NCBI GenBank assembly: GCA_910577405.1
Contig: CAJTMG010000011.1
Location: forward strand, 20,743 to 84,742
From: an uncultured Oscillibacter sp.
Lineage (GTDB): Bacteria; Bacillota; Clostridia; Oscillospirales; Oscillospiraceae
Direction: 5' to 3'
Length of the DNA: 64,000 nucleotides
Position numbers and translations under genes: made by a program. Below the pieces are notes generated by a model. That model did no database searches. It was not told the origin of the DNA and saw nothing but the letters and a program-made list of their open reading frames with translations. This document shows positions 26,293 through 34,626 of this stretch, piece by piece; the stretch's first letter is position 1, and every line of letters starts with the position of its first letter.

Positions 26293-26337
26293 GCGAATTG
26301 ACAAGGAAAGTTGTCATTTTGACAAGGAAAGCTGTCA
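26265..26337. repeat. Three operator-like palindromic repeats TGACAA-N6-TTGTCA
   Basis: TGACAAGGAAAGTTGTCA occurs at 26265-26282 and 26299-26316, and once with a single change (CTGTCA end) at 26320-26337. Each copy is an inverted repeat with 6-bp arms. Start-to-start distances are 34 and 21 bases. Copy 1 covers the -35, copy 2 follows the -10, copy 3 abuts the ribosome site of the XRE gene, so binding there should repress transcription. Confidence 0.9.
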
Positions 26338-26354
26338 GGAGAGGAGGCGGTCAA

Positions 26355-26579
26355 ATGCCGTTATACAACCGGTTGAAGGAGCATCGGGCGCGTCTGGGGG
26401 TCAATCAGCAGGAGTTGGGACGGCTGGCAGGGGTATCGCGGCAGACCATCAGCCAGATTGAACGCGGGGACTATTCGCCGTCGGTGACGCTGGCGCTGAA
26501 GCTGGCGGCCATCTGCTGTGTGCGGGTGGAGGATATTTTTACTTATCAGGAGGACAAAAACGATGAAAGAGCAGAGTGA
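26355..26579 (+). CDS. Small XRE-family HTH regulator (74 aa)
   Basis: A single-domain helix-turn-helix protein: LYNRLKEHRARLGVNQQELG, then RLAGVSRQTISQIERGDYSP, where the recognition helix is VSRQTISQIE. The short form with no extra domain is typical of regulators paired with a small membrane protein. The ATG at 26355 follows GGAGGCGG. The three palindromes directly upstream are its likely operators, so autorepression is inferred. It overlaps the DUF3169 gene by 17 bases. Confidence 0.9.
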   Translation: MPLYNRLKEHRARLGVNQQELGRLAGVSRQTISQIERGDYSPSVTLALKLAAICCVRVEDIFTYQEDKNDERAE

Positions 26580-27321
26580 AAACCGGCGGGCGCTGCCGAA
26601 ATTTTTCCTGACCATGCTGGGGTCCCTGTTGGTGGGCGGCGCGGCAGGCTTAGCGATCGGCATGGGGCACATATTCGGGGTGGATCTGTCAGACGCGGCG
26701 GTATGGCTGGACGGCGCTGTTTATTCCGCAACGTCCTGGGCGATCCCGGTGACGTCTGTGCTGACGCTTGGCGGGGCGTTCTGGCTGTACCGTCGGGCGC
26801 GGCAGAAGGTCTCGGGCTGGGACGGCGGCGACGAAAACGATGCGTCAGAGGAAGCAGAGCGTCTTTTGAGCTGGTCCATGCTGCTGAGCGCGGTACAGCT
26901 TCTGATCAACCTCTTCTTTATGGCGGCGGTGGCGGTCTACTATATGGAGAAAAACGGCCTGCCCATTGTTGCGGAATTCATTGTCTCCTGCGGCCTGGTG
27001 ATTTTCGCCCAGCAGAAGGCGGTGGACCTGACAAGGAAGATGAATCCAGAGAAGCGGGGCAGCGTCTATGACTCGAAGTTTCAGAAAAAGTGGCTGGAGA
27101 GCTGCGACGAGTCGGAACAGCGGCAGATTGGTCAGGCGTGCTACCGGGCCTATATGGTGACCACCCGGGTCTGCATCGGGGTCTGGATGGCGCTGGTGCT
27201 GCTGAGCATGGTTTACCGGATCAGTCTTCTTTCGGTGTTCGTGCTGCTCCTGGTGTGGGGGACAATGCAGACCGTCTACACGCTGGAGTGCATCCGGCTT
27301 TCCAGGAAGAGCGGCGAATAA
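26563..27321 (+). CDS. DUF3169 family membrane protein
   Basis: 252 residues with about six membrane segments: two near residues 12-65, two near 100-160 and two near 205-245, separated by a soluble stretch with QQKAVDLTRKMNPEKRG and DSKFQKKWLESCDESEQRQI. The latter is the most conserved part of DUF3169. The function is unknown; the family is nearly always encoded behind a small XRE regulator, as here. The start at 26563 follows AGGAGG inside the regulator gene, so expression is coupled. Confidence 0.85.
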   Translation: MKEQSENRRALPKFFLTMLGSLLVGGAAGLAIGMGHIFGVDLSDAAVWLDGAVYSATSWAIPVTSVLTLGGAFWLYRRARQKVSGWDGGDENDASEEAERLLSWSMLLSAVQLLINLFFMAAVAVYYMEKNGLPIVAEFIVSCGLVIFAQQKAVDLTRKMNPEKRGSVYDSKFQKKWLESCDESEQRQIGQACYRAYMVTTRVCIGVWMALVLLSMVYRISLLSVFVLLLVWGTMQTVYTLECIRLSRKSGE

Positions 27322-27582
27322 AGGCGTTCCGGAGGGCATGAAGGGGGACGGAACGGCATAGAATACAGGGAAGGGCGGGCGGTTCTGGGGTCCGGCGGCG
27401 GAAAGACGAAAAAAAATTGCTCTTCCGCAGAAAAAAGAGGATCAGCTGAAAAATTCAATTTTAGGCAGAATTCTAATGAAAAACTCCCGGAAATCTCATA
27501 ATAAATTTACTAAAAACAGCGTATCTCACAAAAAAACGCAGTCAGGAACAGATGCTTTTGAAAATGTTTGTGAAATTATCCA
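27322..27582. other. Gap between DUF3169 gene and ptsH promoter
   Basis: No gene seen. The first part is GC-rich; from about 27400 it becomes strongly A/T-rich with runs of A, continuing into the ptsH promoter. No clear terminator hairpin was found. Confidence 0.5.
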
Positions 27583-27611
27583 TTGACTGTGAGGGAAAAA
27601 GCGGTTATGAT
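27583..27611 (+). promoter_or_regulatory. Sigma-A promoter of ptsH
   Basis: TTGACT (27583-27588), a 17-base spacer, TATGAT (27606-27611), 63 bases before ptsH. Confidence 0.85.
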
Positions 27612-27673
27612 AGATAATATCTTCAAGCTGCTGTTCATTCTGACTCGGCATAACAGAAAAGGAGAGCTGTATC

Positions 27674-27937
27674 ATGTATACACAGGAAATTACGGTTAAT
27701 AACGAAGTGGGGTTGCATGCCCGGCCCGCCACCTTCTTCATCCAGAAGGCCAACGAGTTCAAGAGCGGCATCTGGGTAGAGAAGGAGGACCGCCGTGTGA
27801 ACGCAAAGAGCCTCCTGGGTGTGCTGTCCCTGGGGATCGTCAAGGGCACCACCATTACCCTGATCGCTGATGGCAGTGATGAGAAAGACGCCGTGGCCGC
27901 TCTGGTGGACCTGGTGAAGGATAATTTCGGCGAGTGA
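27674..27937 (+). CDS. ptsH: Phosphocarrier protein HPr
   Basis: HPr passes phosphate from enzyme I to the sugar-specific PTS components, and its Ser46-phosphorylated form co-represses catabolic genes with CcpA. The 87-residue protein has His15 in GLHARPA and Ser46 in NAKSLLGVLSLG, so it is a true HPr and not the His-less Crh. It is encoded alone between its own promoter and terminator; enzyme I (ptsI) does not follow, unlike in many genomes. Confidence 0.96.
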   Translation: MYTQEITVNNEVGLHARPATFFIQKANEFKSGIWVEKEDRRVNAKSLLGVLSLGIVKGTTITLIADGSDEKDAVAALVDLVKDNFGE

Positions 27938-27963
27938 TTCGCCCTGATACCGACCCCCTGTGC

Positions 27964-27997
27964 GGCCCCGCTATCTGCTGCGGGGTCGTCTTTTTTA
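27964..27997 (+). terminator. Terminator of ptsH
   Basis: GGCCCCGC (27964-27971) pairs with GCGGGGTC (27980-27987), followed by GTC and a T run. Confidence 0.85.
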
Positions 27998-28075
27998 TAC
28001 GGCACGCCGGATCTTCCGTTTTCTGTAAAACAAATCGACGAGCCGTGCCGCGGACCGTCATTGAGGGAAGGCAGT

Positions 28076-28591
28076 ATGAATATGATCCTTGAAACTGAAC
28101 GATTATACCTGCGTGAGATGAATCAGGCTGATTTTGAGTCCTTGTGCAAAATCATGCAGGATCAAACAACGATGTACGCATATGAGGGGGCATTTCGTGA
28201 CGATGAGGTCCAAGAATGGCTGGATAGACAAATTGCCCGCTATCAAAAATGGGGGTTCGGTTTATGGGCTGTCGTCTTGAAAGCATCCAATAAAATGATC
28301 GGGCAATGCGGGCTTACCATGCAGCCATGGAAAGAAACTGAGGTTCTTGAAATAGGTTATCTTTTTGAACGGTCATACTGGCACAATGGATATGCCATCG
28401 AGTCGGCAGAGGCGTGCAAAAAGTATGCGTTTGAAACATTAAATGCGCCGGAAGTATGTTCTATTATCAGAGACACGAATATAGCGTCTCAAAATGTAGC
28501 CATAAGAAACGGAATGACAATGACAGATACTTGGATCAAACATTACAAAGGTGTAGATATGCCGCATTATCGTTATGTGATCTGCCGGTAA
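28076..28591 (+). CDS. GNAT family N-acetyltransferase (RimJ/RimL-like)
   Basis: 171 residues with the GNAT_3 pattern: an ETERLYLREMNQADFESLCK start, GFGLWAVVLKASNKMIGQCG, the core EIGYLFERSYWHNGYAIESA, and a late SQNVAIRNGM. It should transfer an acetyl group from acetyl-CoA; the substrate cannot be told from sequence. I chose the ATG at 28076 after GAGGGAAGG. Codon use is clearly more A/T-rich than in flanking genes, which suggests recent transfer. The decayed region downstream supports an accessory locus. Confidence 0.88.
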   Translation: MNMILETERLYLREMNQADFESLCKIMQDQTTMYAYEGAFRDDEVQEWLDRQIARYQKWGFGLWAVVLKASNKMIGQCGLTMQPWKETEVLEIGYLFERSYWHNGYAIESAEACKKYAFETLNAPEVCSIIRDTNIASQNVAIRNGMTMTDTWIKHYKGVDMPHYRYVICR

Positions 28592-28679
28592 ATTCCAGTT
28601 TTCCTCCTGCCTTCCGCAAACCCAGAACCGAGATGCAGATATTTCGTCAATGCGGCAAATCAGAAATCGGAGGGAACAC
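28592..28679. other. Spacer after the GNAT gene
   Basis: No gene seen; AT-rich. It ends in a GGAGGG ribosome-like site just before the relic frame at 28680. Confidence 0.5.
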
Positions 28680-28808
28680 ATGGGACTTTGCATTCTGAAA
28701 GCCATTATGAAAAGCAAAGAGCTCTGGTCACAGTATGTTCGAACATCCCTTTTGTTCCATATTCTTCCGTTTTTGCAGATCAAACAGGCGGAAATCCTAC
28801 AGAAATAA
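28680..28808 (+). pseudogene. Gene fragment duplicating the tail of the 29164 membrane-protein gene
   Basis: A 42-codon open frame. Its first 24 bases are identical to bases 29368-29391, and the following stretch (GAAAAGCAAAGAG) also matches. At 29368 the sequence encodes the C-terminal MGLCILKA of a small membrane protein, so here only the tail of a second copy remains, reading on into unrelated sequence. A GGAGGG precedes the ATG, so translation is possible, but I see it as a relic. Confidence 0.55.
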
Positions 28809-29138
28809 TTCCTGACTTTTAAAAATCGCGCCAAGAAAGGTATCAAAAATGTTCTGCTTGGTTTGCTGATTGCAGAAGTAAGTATTGACCTCATGTGGGC
28901 GCGTATCTATTACCCCAACGAAACATATTTCAACTATGGCATTGGGGCAGTCTATGGTCTCCTTGTATGGATTTCTACTTTAGTGGTGACATTAGTTATG
29001 ATTACTGCACAAAATAGAAAGGCTGTAAGGCAAGCCAATTCCAGTTTGTTGGACAGGCGCGTTCTTCAGACCAGAACAGCAGAACACCGGCCAGATTCCC
29101 AATTACATAAAATTGATGCAAAAGTCTTAAAAGCATAG
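28809..29138 (+). pseudogene. Start-less fragment of a small two-helix membrane protein
   Basis: An open frame begins after the stop at 28806-28808 and runs to 29138 with no ATG or GTG before the first membrane segment (NVLLGLLIAEVSIDLMWARI). A second helix follows (YGIGAVYGLLVWISTLVVTL). The only ATG with a ribosome-like site (28849) is in another frame and stops after six codons. I read this as a gene that lost its start or is frameshifted. A rare start such as TTG at 28863 would cut into the first helix, which is unlikely but not excluded. Confidence 0.5.
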
Positions 29139-29163
29139 TAAAGCGAAAGAAAGAGGCACAAAA

Positions 29164-29415
29164 ATGGATGGTTTTATTTTTATTCTTTTGATACTTCTTG
29201 CACTAACGGCTTGCCTGCTGTATGGCATGAAGGGAACAGGAAAGCGGGTTGTGTACCTGACTGCCGTTACTGCGACGCTGCTGGCATGGTGCGTCGGGCT
29301 GCTTCTGGACGCGTATATTGATTTTGGAATAGATTTGGCCTTTAGAATCCTCTTCCCGATACTGGCCATGGGACTTTGCATTCTGAAAGCCGCAGCGAAA
29401 AGCAAAGAGGATTGA
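29164..29415 (+). CDS. Small membrane protein of unknown function (83 aa)
   Basis: I do not recognise the family. Three hydrophobic segments are visible: FIFILLILLALTACLLYG, VVYLTAVTATLLAWCVGLLL and LAFRILFPILAMGLCIL, with a short basic tail AAAKSKED. AGAAAGAGG precedes the ATG. AT-richer than the chromosome around it, and part of its 3' end is duplicated at 28680. It may be part of an accessory cassette with the GNAT gene. Confidence 0.6.
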   Translation: MDGFIFILLILLALTACLLYGMKGTGKRVVYLTAVTATLLAWCVGLLLDAYIDFGIDLAFRILFPILAMGLCILKAAAKSKED

Positions 29416-29508
29416 TGCCATTCCATTTCTTCCATGCGCCGCGCCCAAAATTCCTTAACCAGAAAGACAGAAATCCCGCAGAATCCATAGGAAACCGAAC
29501 AAATTCTT

Positions 29509-29540
29509 AATTCCTAACTCCTAATTTCTAACTCCTAATT
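29509..29540. repeat. Short 14-bp tandem repeat before uvrC
   Basis: Two adjacent copies of AATTYCTAACTCCT (29509-29522, 29523-29536) and a partial third. This is low-complexity sequence with no clear role. Confidence 0.6.
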
Positions 29541-29558
29541 CCAACGGGGGGTGTTGAG

Positions 29559-31391
29559 GTGACGAAAGACGAATTGAAAGAAAAGGCCAACGACCTGCCC
29601 CTTTTGCCGGGAGTGTACCTGATGATGGACAAAACCGGGAAGGTGATCTACGTCGGGAAGGCCAAGAAGCTGAAAAACCGGGTGAGCCAGTATTTTCAGG
29701 ACAGCGCGTCCCATACGTCGAAAACCCGGCAGATGGTGGCGCAGATTGACCATTTTGACACCATTTTCGTCTCCAGCGAGTTCGAAGCCCTGGTGTTGGA
29801 GAATTCCCTGATCAAACGCCATATGCCCCGATACAATATCCTGCTGAAAGACGACAAGGGCTATCCTTTCGTGCGGCTGTCCAAGGAGGAATACCCCCGG
29901 TTCAGCATGACGCACAAATGGGCAAACGACAACGCGAAATACTTCGGGCCCTTCGGCGGGCGGTACGAAACCCGGCAGGCCCTGGACGCGGTCTGCGCTG
30001 CCCTGCGGCTCCCTACGTGCAGCCGGCGCTTCCCCAGGGACATCGGCGCGGAACGGCCCTGTCTGAACTTCCACATGGGCCGCTGTGACGGGTTCTGCCG
30101 GAAGGAAATGAGCGCGGAGGAGTATAACCGGCGAATCCGTCAGGCGTGCCAGATGCTGGAGGGCAAGGCAAAGGACCTTCTTCGGGAGATGACCGCCGAG
30201 ATGGAGGCTGAAGCAGAAGCCCTCCGGTTCGAACAGGCGGCGGCGCTCCGGGACCGAATCAATGCCATCAGCGCCCTGAGCAAGAAGCAGACGGTCATTG
30301 CGGGTCTCTGCGCGGATACGGACATCTGGGGCCTGTACCGGGGCGCCGGGAAGTGCTGCTGCGCAATCCTGCATATGGAGGAGGGCAATCTGGCGGGCCG
30401 GGAGACACAGCTTTTCAGCGCCCCTATGGAGGAATCCCAGGAGGAAATGCTGTCCGCGCTGACGGCTCAATACTATCTGCCCCGGGCGGTCCTGCCTCAC
30501 GAGATTCTGCTGCCCTTCGCGGCGGAGGGGGACTGCGAGAGCCTTTCGGAAGCCTTGACACGACGGGCCGGGCATAAGGTCTGGGTACACGTGCCGCAGC
30601 GGGGAGAAAAGGCGGACCTCCGGGCCATGGCGCAGCGGAACGCGTTGGAGGAGGCGGAGCGGGCTACCACCAACGAGGAACGGACCGCGCATACTCTGGA
30701 GCTGCTGCAAAAAATGCTGGACCTTCCCGCGCCGCCGGGCCGTATGGAGTCCTTCGATATCTCCAACACCGGCGGGAGTGATATCGTGGCCTCTATGGTG
30801 GTCTACAGCGGTGTGAAGCCCCTGAAAAACGCCTACCGGAGATTCCGCATCAAGAGCCTGGGGGAGCATCCGGACGACTATGCCTCCATGCGGGAAGTCC
30901 TGACGCGGCGTTTGCAGAGGGCGGCTGACGGCGACGAGAAATTCCTGCCCCTGCCGGACGTGTTCCTGATCGACGGCGGTCAGACCCATGCGCAGACCGC
31001 TCTTTCAGTGGTCATAGCGTTCGGCGCGCGGGTCCCCGTCTTCGGTATGGTCAAGGACGACCGGCACCGTACCCGCGCCCTGGTGACCCCGGAGGGACGG
31101 GAAATCGGCATCGTGGGAAATCCTGCCGTCTTTGCCCTGATCGGACGCATCCAGGAGGAAACCCACCGCTTTGCCATCACGTACCATCACGAGAGCCACA
31201 GCAAAAACGCCCTCCGCTCCGCCCTGGACGCTATCCCCGGCATCGGTCCCAAACGCCGGGAGGCCCTCCGGAAACGCTTCGGGTCCCTGAAGGCCATCCG
31301 GGAAGCCTCCGAGAGCGACCTGGCCGCCGTTGTGCCTCCCGCCGCTGCCCATGCCGTATGGTCCGCATTTCATAACGAGAACGGCGGCTGA
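29559..31391 (+). CDS. uvrC: Excinuclease ABC subunit UvrC
   Basis: UvrC makes both incisions around a DNA lesion in nucleotide excision repair. The 610 residues show an N-terminal GIY-YIG nuclease (LPGVYLMMDKTGKVIYVGK), Cys-containing CLNFHMGRCDGFC, a UvrB-binding UVR segment near residue 205, the RNase-H-like C-terminal nuclease (MESFDISNTGG, VFLIDGGQTHAQ) and two helix-hairpin-helix motifs (LDAIPGIGPKRREAL and the following). The start is GTG at 29559 behind GGGGGGTG. Length and domain order are normal. Confidence 0.96.
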   Translation: MTKDELKEKANDLPLLPGVYLMMDKTGKVIYVGKAKKLKNRVSQYFQDSASHTSKTRQMVAQIDHFDTIFVSSEFEALVLENSLIKRHMPRYNILLKDDKGYPFVRLSKEEYPRFSMTHKWANDNAKYFGPFGGRYETRQALDAVCAALRLPTCSRRFPRDIGAERPCLNFHMGRCDGFCRKEMSAEEYNRRIRQACQMLEGKAKDLLREMTAEMEAEAEALRFEQAAALRDRINAISALSKKQTVIAGLCADTDIWGLYRGAGKCCCAILHMEEGNLAGRETQLFSAPMEESQEEMLSALTAQYYLPRAVLPHEILLPFAAEGDCESLSEALTRRAGHKVWVHVPQRGEKADLRAMAQRNALEEAERATTNEERTAHTLELLQKMLDLPAPPGRMESFDISNTGGSDIVASMVVYSGVKPLKNAYRRFRIKSLGEHPDDYASMREVLTRRLQRAADGDEKFLPLPDVFLIDGGQTHAQTALSVVIAFGARVPVFGMVKDDRHRTRALVTPEGREIGIVGNPAVFALIGRIQEETHRFAITYHHESHSKNALRSALDAIPGIGPKRREALRKRFGSLKAIREASESDLAAVVPPAAAHAVWSAFHNENGG

Positions 31392-31438
31392 CGGAAATTT
31401 CACTTGCTGTCTTCTGCAAAGGGAAAAATTTTTAAAAA

Positions 31439-31481
31439 GACCGTTTCAGAAACCGCTGCATTTTCCGGACGGTTTTTTCCC
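31439..31481 (+). terminator. Likely terminator after uvrC
   Basis: Two alternative stems, ACCGT (31440-31444) with ACGGT (31469-31473), and AACCG (31451-31455) with CGGTT (31470-31474), lead into TTTTTT. The stem is weak, so the call is tentative. Confidence 0.55.
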
Positions 31482-31584
31482 TGATTTTCCGCGCGGGACG
31501 TGAAATGCGCACCTTTTGCAGACTTTTCCTCCGCCGGACGCCTTTTCTGGGAGATTTGTCCTGCGGATTGTTACAGAATTGTCA

Positions 31585-31613
31585 TACACAATCCGTCTCC
31601 AATATGCTATACT
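31585..31613 (+). promoter_or_regulatory. Promoter of nfeD-SPFH operon
   Basis: TACACA (31585-31590), 17 bases, TATACT (31608-31613), preceded by an extended TGC. The weak -35 is compensated by the extended -10. Confidence 0.7.
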
Positions 31614-31658
31614 GAAAACAGAACAAAAGCCCTGCAAAGGGAAGAGAGGGTGAGTGGT

Positions 31659-32108
31659 ATGAATCTGATGATTTGGGCCTGGCTTGGCGCGGTGGTGATT
31701 TTCGGCGTGACCGAGCTTCTGACAGAGGGTATGGTGTCCATCTGGTTTGCGGCCGGCGCTCTGGCTGCTTTGGCTGTGGCGCTTCTGAATGCTCCCGTTG
31801 CCGTGCAGGTCATGACCTTTGCGCTGGTATCCGCCGCGGCCGTATTCCTCAGCCGTCCCTATGTGCGGCGCTTTATGGAAAGGCCCGGGATTCCTACCAA
31901 CGCGGACCGGGTGATCGGCGGCGTGGCCCGGGTGACGGAGGCCGTGAATAACGAGAAGGCTTCCGGCGCAGTGTACGTAGACGGCAAGACCTGGACCGCC
32001 CGGAGTACTGACGGCTCTGTGATCCCCGCCGGAGAACAGGTGCTGGTCAGGAAAATCGAGGGCGTCAAACTGCTGGTGGACCAAGTGAGAACGGAGGCTT
32101 TGAAATGA
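31659..32108 (+). CDS. NfeD-like membrane protein
   Basis: 149 residues: two or three membrane segments in the first half (LMIWAWLGAVVIFGVTELL, IWFAAGALAALAVALLNAPV, QVMTFALVSAAAVFL) and a C-terminal OB-fold NfeD domain with GGVARVTEAVNNEKASGAVY and ending EGVKLLVDQV. NfeD proteins partner with SPFH (flotillin-like) proteins, and the SPFH gene overlaps this one by four bases. I set the start at 31659 where a GAGAGGGTGAG site precedes it. Confidence 0.92.
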   Translation: MNLMIWAWLGAVVIFGVTELLTEGMVSIWFAAGALAALAVALLNAPVAVQVMTFALVSAAAVFLSRPYVRRFMERPGIPTNADRVIGGVARVTEAVNNEKASGAVYVDGKTWTARSTDGSVIPAGEQVLVRKIEGVKLLVDQVRTEALK

Positions 32109-33049
32109 TTCCTTTCTGGTGGATTCCTATCGCAATTCTGATTATCTGGCTGATCGTCCTGTTTATCCTGAACTTCCACATCGTGCAGCAGTCGCAGGCG
32201 TATGTGGTCACCCGTCTGGGAAGGTTCTACGCCGTCTGGAGTCAGGGGCCCCATGTCAAGATCCCGTTTATCATGCGGGTGGTGAAGAAAGTTTCTCTCA
32301 AAGAACAGGTGGCTGATTTCGCGCCCCAGCCCGTGATTACCAAGGATAACGTCACCATGCAGATCGACACGGTGATTTACTTCCAGATCACGGACCCAAA
32401 GCTCTATACCTACGGCGTGGAGTATCCCATGAGCGCCATCGAAAACCTGACCGCTACCACCCTGCGGAATATCATCGGCGAAATGGAGCTGGAACAGACC
32501 CTTACCAGCCGGGACATCATCAACTCCCGTATGCGCTCCATTCTCGACGAGGCCACGGACCCTTGGGGCATCAAGGTCAACCGGGTGGAGCTGAAAAACA
32601 TCATCCCGCCCAAGGAAATCCAGAACGCTATGGAAAAGCAGATGAAGGCCGAACGGGAACGCCGGGAATCCGTTTTGCAGGCGAAGGGCCAGAAGGAAAG
32701 TCAGATTCTTGTTGCCGAGGGCGAGAAACAGGCGGCAATCCTCCGGGCGGACGCGGCAAAACAGGCGGCAATCCTACAGGCCGAGGGCGAAAAGGCTGCC
32801 CGTATCATGGCCGCCGAAGCTGAAGCAGAAGCCATCAACCGGGTGCAGACGGCCCTGGCGGAGTCCCTGAAGCTCCTGAACGCCGCCGCTCCCAACGATC
32901 AGGTGGTGAAGCTCAAGGCGTTGGAGGCCATGGCAAAAATCTCCGACGGCAAAGCAACTAAGATTATCATCCCCAGCGAAATCCAGGGGCTTGCCGGACT
33001 CGCCGCTTCCGCTAAGACGCTGCTGGAAAAGGACCCTGACACAAAATAA
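32105..33049 (+). CDS. SPFH/Band 7 stomatin-like protein
   Basis: Membrane-anchored scaffold protein of the stomatin/QmcA group, thought to organise membrane microdomains. One N-terminal membrane helix (IPIAILIIWLIVLFILNF), the Band 7 domain (VVTRLGRFYAVWSQGPHVKI to about residue 190), then an Ala/Glu-rich coiled coil with repeats such as EGEKQAAILRADAAKQAAIL up to residue 265. The 314-residue size fits the group. The overlap with the NfeD gene supports a joint complex. Confidence 0.93.
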   Translation: MIPFWWIPIAILIIWLIVLFILNFHIVQQSQAYVVTRLGRFYAVWSQGPHVKIPFIMRVVKKVSLKEQVADFAPQPVITKDNVTMQIDTVIYFQITDPKLYTYGVEYPMSAIENLTATTLRNIIGEMELEQTLTSRDIINSRMRSILDEATDPWGIKVNRVELKNIIPPKEIQNAMEKQMKAERERRESVLQAKGQKESQILVAEGEKQAAILRADAAKQAAILQAEGEKAARIMAAEAEAEAINRVQTALAESLKLLNAAAPNDQVVKLKALEAMAKISDGKATKIIIPSEIQGLAGLAASAKTLLEKDPDTK

Positions 33050-33054
33050 ACATC

Positions 33055-33098
33055 AAAGAACCGGCGTACCTTCTGACGGGCGCGCCGGTTCTTTTTGC
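33055..33098 (+). terminator. Terminator of nfeD-SPFH operon
   Basis: AAAGAACCGGCG (33055-33066) pairs with CGCCGGTTCTTT (33083-33094), followed by T's. Confidence 0.9.
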
Positions 33099-33118
33099 TT
33101 GTCTGGACGTTTCCCGCA

Positions 33119-33204
33119 ATGCTTCCCGGATTTTTGCGGCGGTCAGGTTGGCGTTTGCGGCATTTCCCGGGATTCCGCGGCGGTCAGGTGGGGTTTTGCA
33201 GCAT
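33119..33204. repeat. Two imperfect tandem copies of a roughly 43-bp unit
   Basis: The unit contains TTCCCGGRATTYYGCGGCGG and GTCAGGTKGGNGTTT, ending GCRGCAT. The second copy covers the last codons of the convergent C_GCAxxG_C_C gene, so the duplication abuts or slightly alters its 3' end. Confidence 0.65.
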
Positions 33205-33633
33205 ATCCTCCACAATTTCCACGGCGGTAACAATCATAATATCGCAGTGGGACGTGATATGCAGACGGCTTGCGGCAGAGGCAGCCTCCGAAATGCCGGG
33301 CCGGGCACGAAGAAGCTCCCCGCAGCGGCTCAGTCCTCCGAACACCTCTGTAAAGCGCTGCCGGAATTCCTTAGCCTTGGCGTAAACGGCCTTCTTTCCC
33401 TCTGTATCCCCGCCGTCTTGATGGGGATTGGCAAGGCTCAGCACCAGCACGCCCCCGCTGACGGCTCCGCAAAGCTCCTCGTGACTTCCGCCGATCCCGC
33501 CGCCGAAACCGCCCATGGCCGACATCAGCGCCTCCGGTTCCCAGCCTGCCAGATCCGCGCACGCCGCCGCTACCGACTGCGCGCAGTTGTATCCCGCCTT
33601 GTGGTACGCATACGCATTTGCACAGCGATCCAT
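33184..33633 (-). CDS. C_GCAxxG_C_C family protein
   Basis: 149 residues. The name-giving pattern is visible: KAGYNCAQSVAAACADLAG, then MSAMGGFGGGIGGSHEELCG and AVSGGVLVLS, with further Cys in LSRCGEL. The conserved cysteines suggest a redox or metal-binding role; the function is not established. I placed the start at 33633 behind AAAGGAG. The last residues fall in a local tandem duplication, so the C-terminus may differ from relatives. Confidence 0.85.
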   Translation of the reverse strand: MDRCANAYAYHKAGYNCAQSVAAACADLAGWEPEALMSAMGGFGGGIGGSHEELCGAVSGGVLVLSLANPHQDGGDTEGKKAVYAKAKEFRQRFTEVFGGLSRCGELLRARPGISEAASAASRLHITSHCDIMIVTAVEIVEDMLQNPT

Positions 33634-33763
33634 TCTATACAGCTCCTTTCCTTTTGCCTGCTCTTTGAAGTACCTGTATCTTAACATCCTGATGGAAAAT
33701 GCGCAAGCGGTTTGAAGAATTTCCCCGCCATCCACCGTATTATCAGGTGAAAGGAGGGCTGTT

Positions 33764-34504
33764 ATGACTTCGTTCGCCCTGAAAATGACCGCCGTGACCC
33801 TTATGCTCCTGGACCATATCGGACTGTATTTCCCTGCCGCGCCCGTCTGGTTCCGCTGGCTGGGCCGGGGCGCTTACCCGCTGTTCCTGTTCTGTATGGT
33901 CTGGAGTTATCAGCATACCCGCAGCCGTCAAAAATTCCTGCTCCGGCTGTACCTGATGAGCATCTTTATGACCTGCTTCGGCCTGTTCCTGGACGCCCGC
34001 TTTCCTTCTGAATGGGGTTACGGGAATCATAATATTTTCGTTCCCATGCTTCTGACCGGCGTGATTGTCAGCATCATTGAGCGGTTTCAGAAGGACTCCC
34101 GTCAGGGCCTGAAGCTGCTGGGACTGCTGGCTCTGGTGCAGCTTCTGGGCCGGATGCTGCCGGTACTCCTGCCCTTTGCCCGGAACCTCAGCGGCGACGT
34201 TCTGACGGGCTTTGTCCCCAGCCTGGCCGTGAATGAGTTCGGTTTCCCGTTCATCGCTCTGGGAACCGCTATGTATTTCCTGAAAGAAAACCAGAAACAA
34301 TTCTGCGCCGTGTATCTGCTCTTTTGTCTCTGGCAGTTCAGCGCCGCCGGTACGGAAGGGCCTCAGTGGATGATGGTCCTGGCCCTGCCCCTGATGCTCC
34401 GGTTCAATGGTCAGCGCGGTCATGGCTGGAAGTGGTTCTTTTACGCCTTCTATCCCGCTCATACCGCACTGCTCTTTTTGCTTTCTGTTCAGACGTTTCC
34501 TTAA
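33764..34504 (+). CDS. TraX-family membrane protein
   Basis: 246 residues with about seven membrane segments. The family start LKMTAVTLMLLDHIGLYFP and WFRWLGRGAYPLFLF, then GNHNIFVPMLLTGVIV and the C-terminal FFYAFYPAHTALLFL, match TraX. In plasmids TraX acetylates F pilin; chromosomal Firmicutes copies are of unknown function and likely acyltransferases acting on surface molecules. AAAGGAGGG precedes the ATG. No conjugation genes are nearby. Confidence 0.87.
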   Translation: MTSFALKMTAVTLMLLDHIGLYFPAAPVWFRWLGRGAYPLFLFCMVWSYQHTRSRQKFLLRLYLMSIFMTCFGLFLDARFPSEWGYGNHNIFVPMLLTGVIVSIIERFQKDSRQGLKLLGLLALVQLLGRMLPVLLPFARNLSGDVLTGFVPSLAVNEFGFPFIALGTAMYFLKENQKQFCAVYLLFCLWQFSAAGTEGPQWMMVLALPLMLRFNGQRGHGWKWFFYAFYPAHTALLFLLSVQTFP

Positions 34505-34626
34505 AACCGCGAGCGTTCTTCCAATAAATCCCTGATTCCTGATTCCATACAAACAACCTGCCTGCAAACATCCGCTTCCTCATTCCGCATAAATGCTATG
34601 TCTGCAAACTCCTAAGTCCAGAAAAT

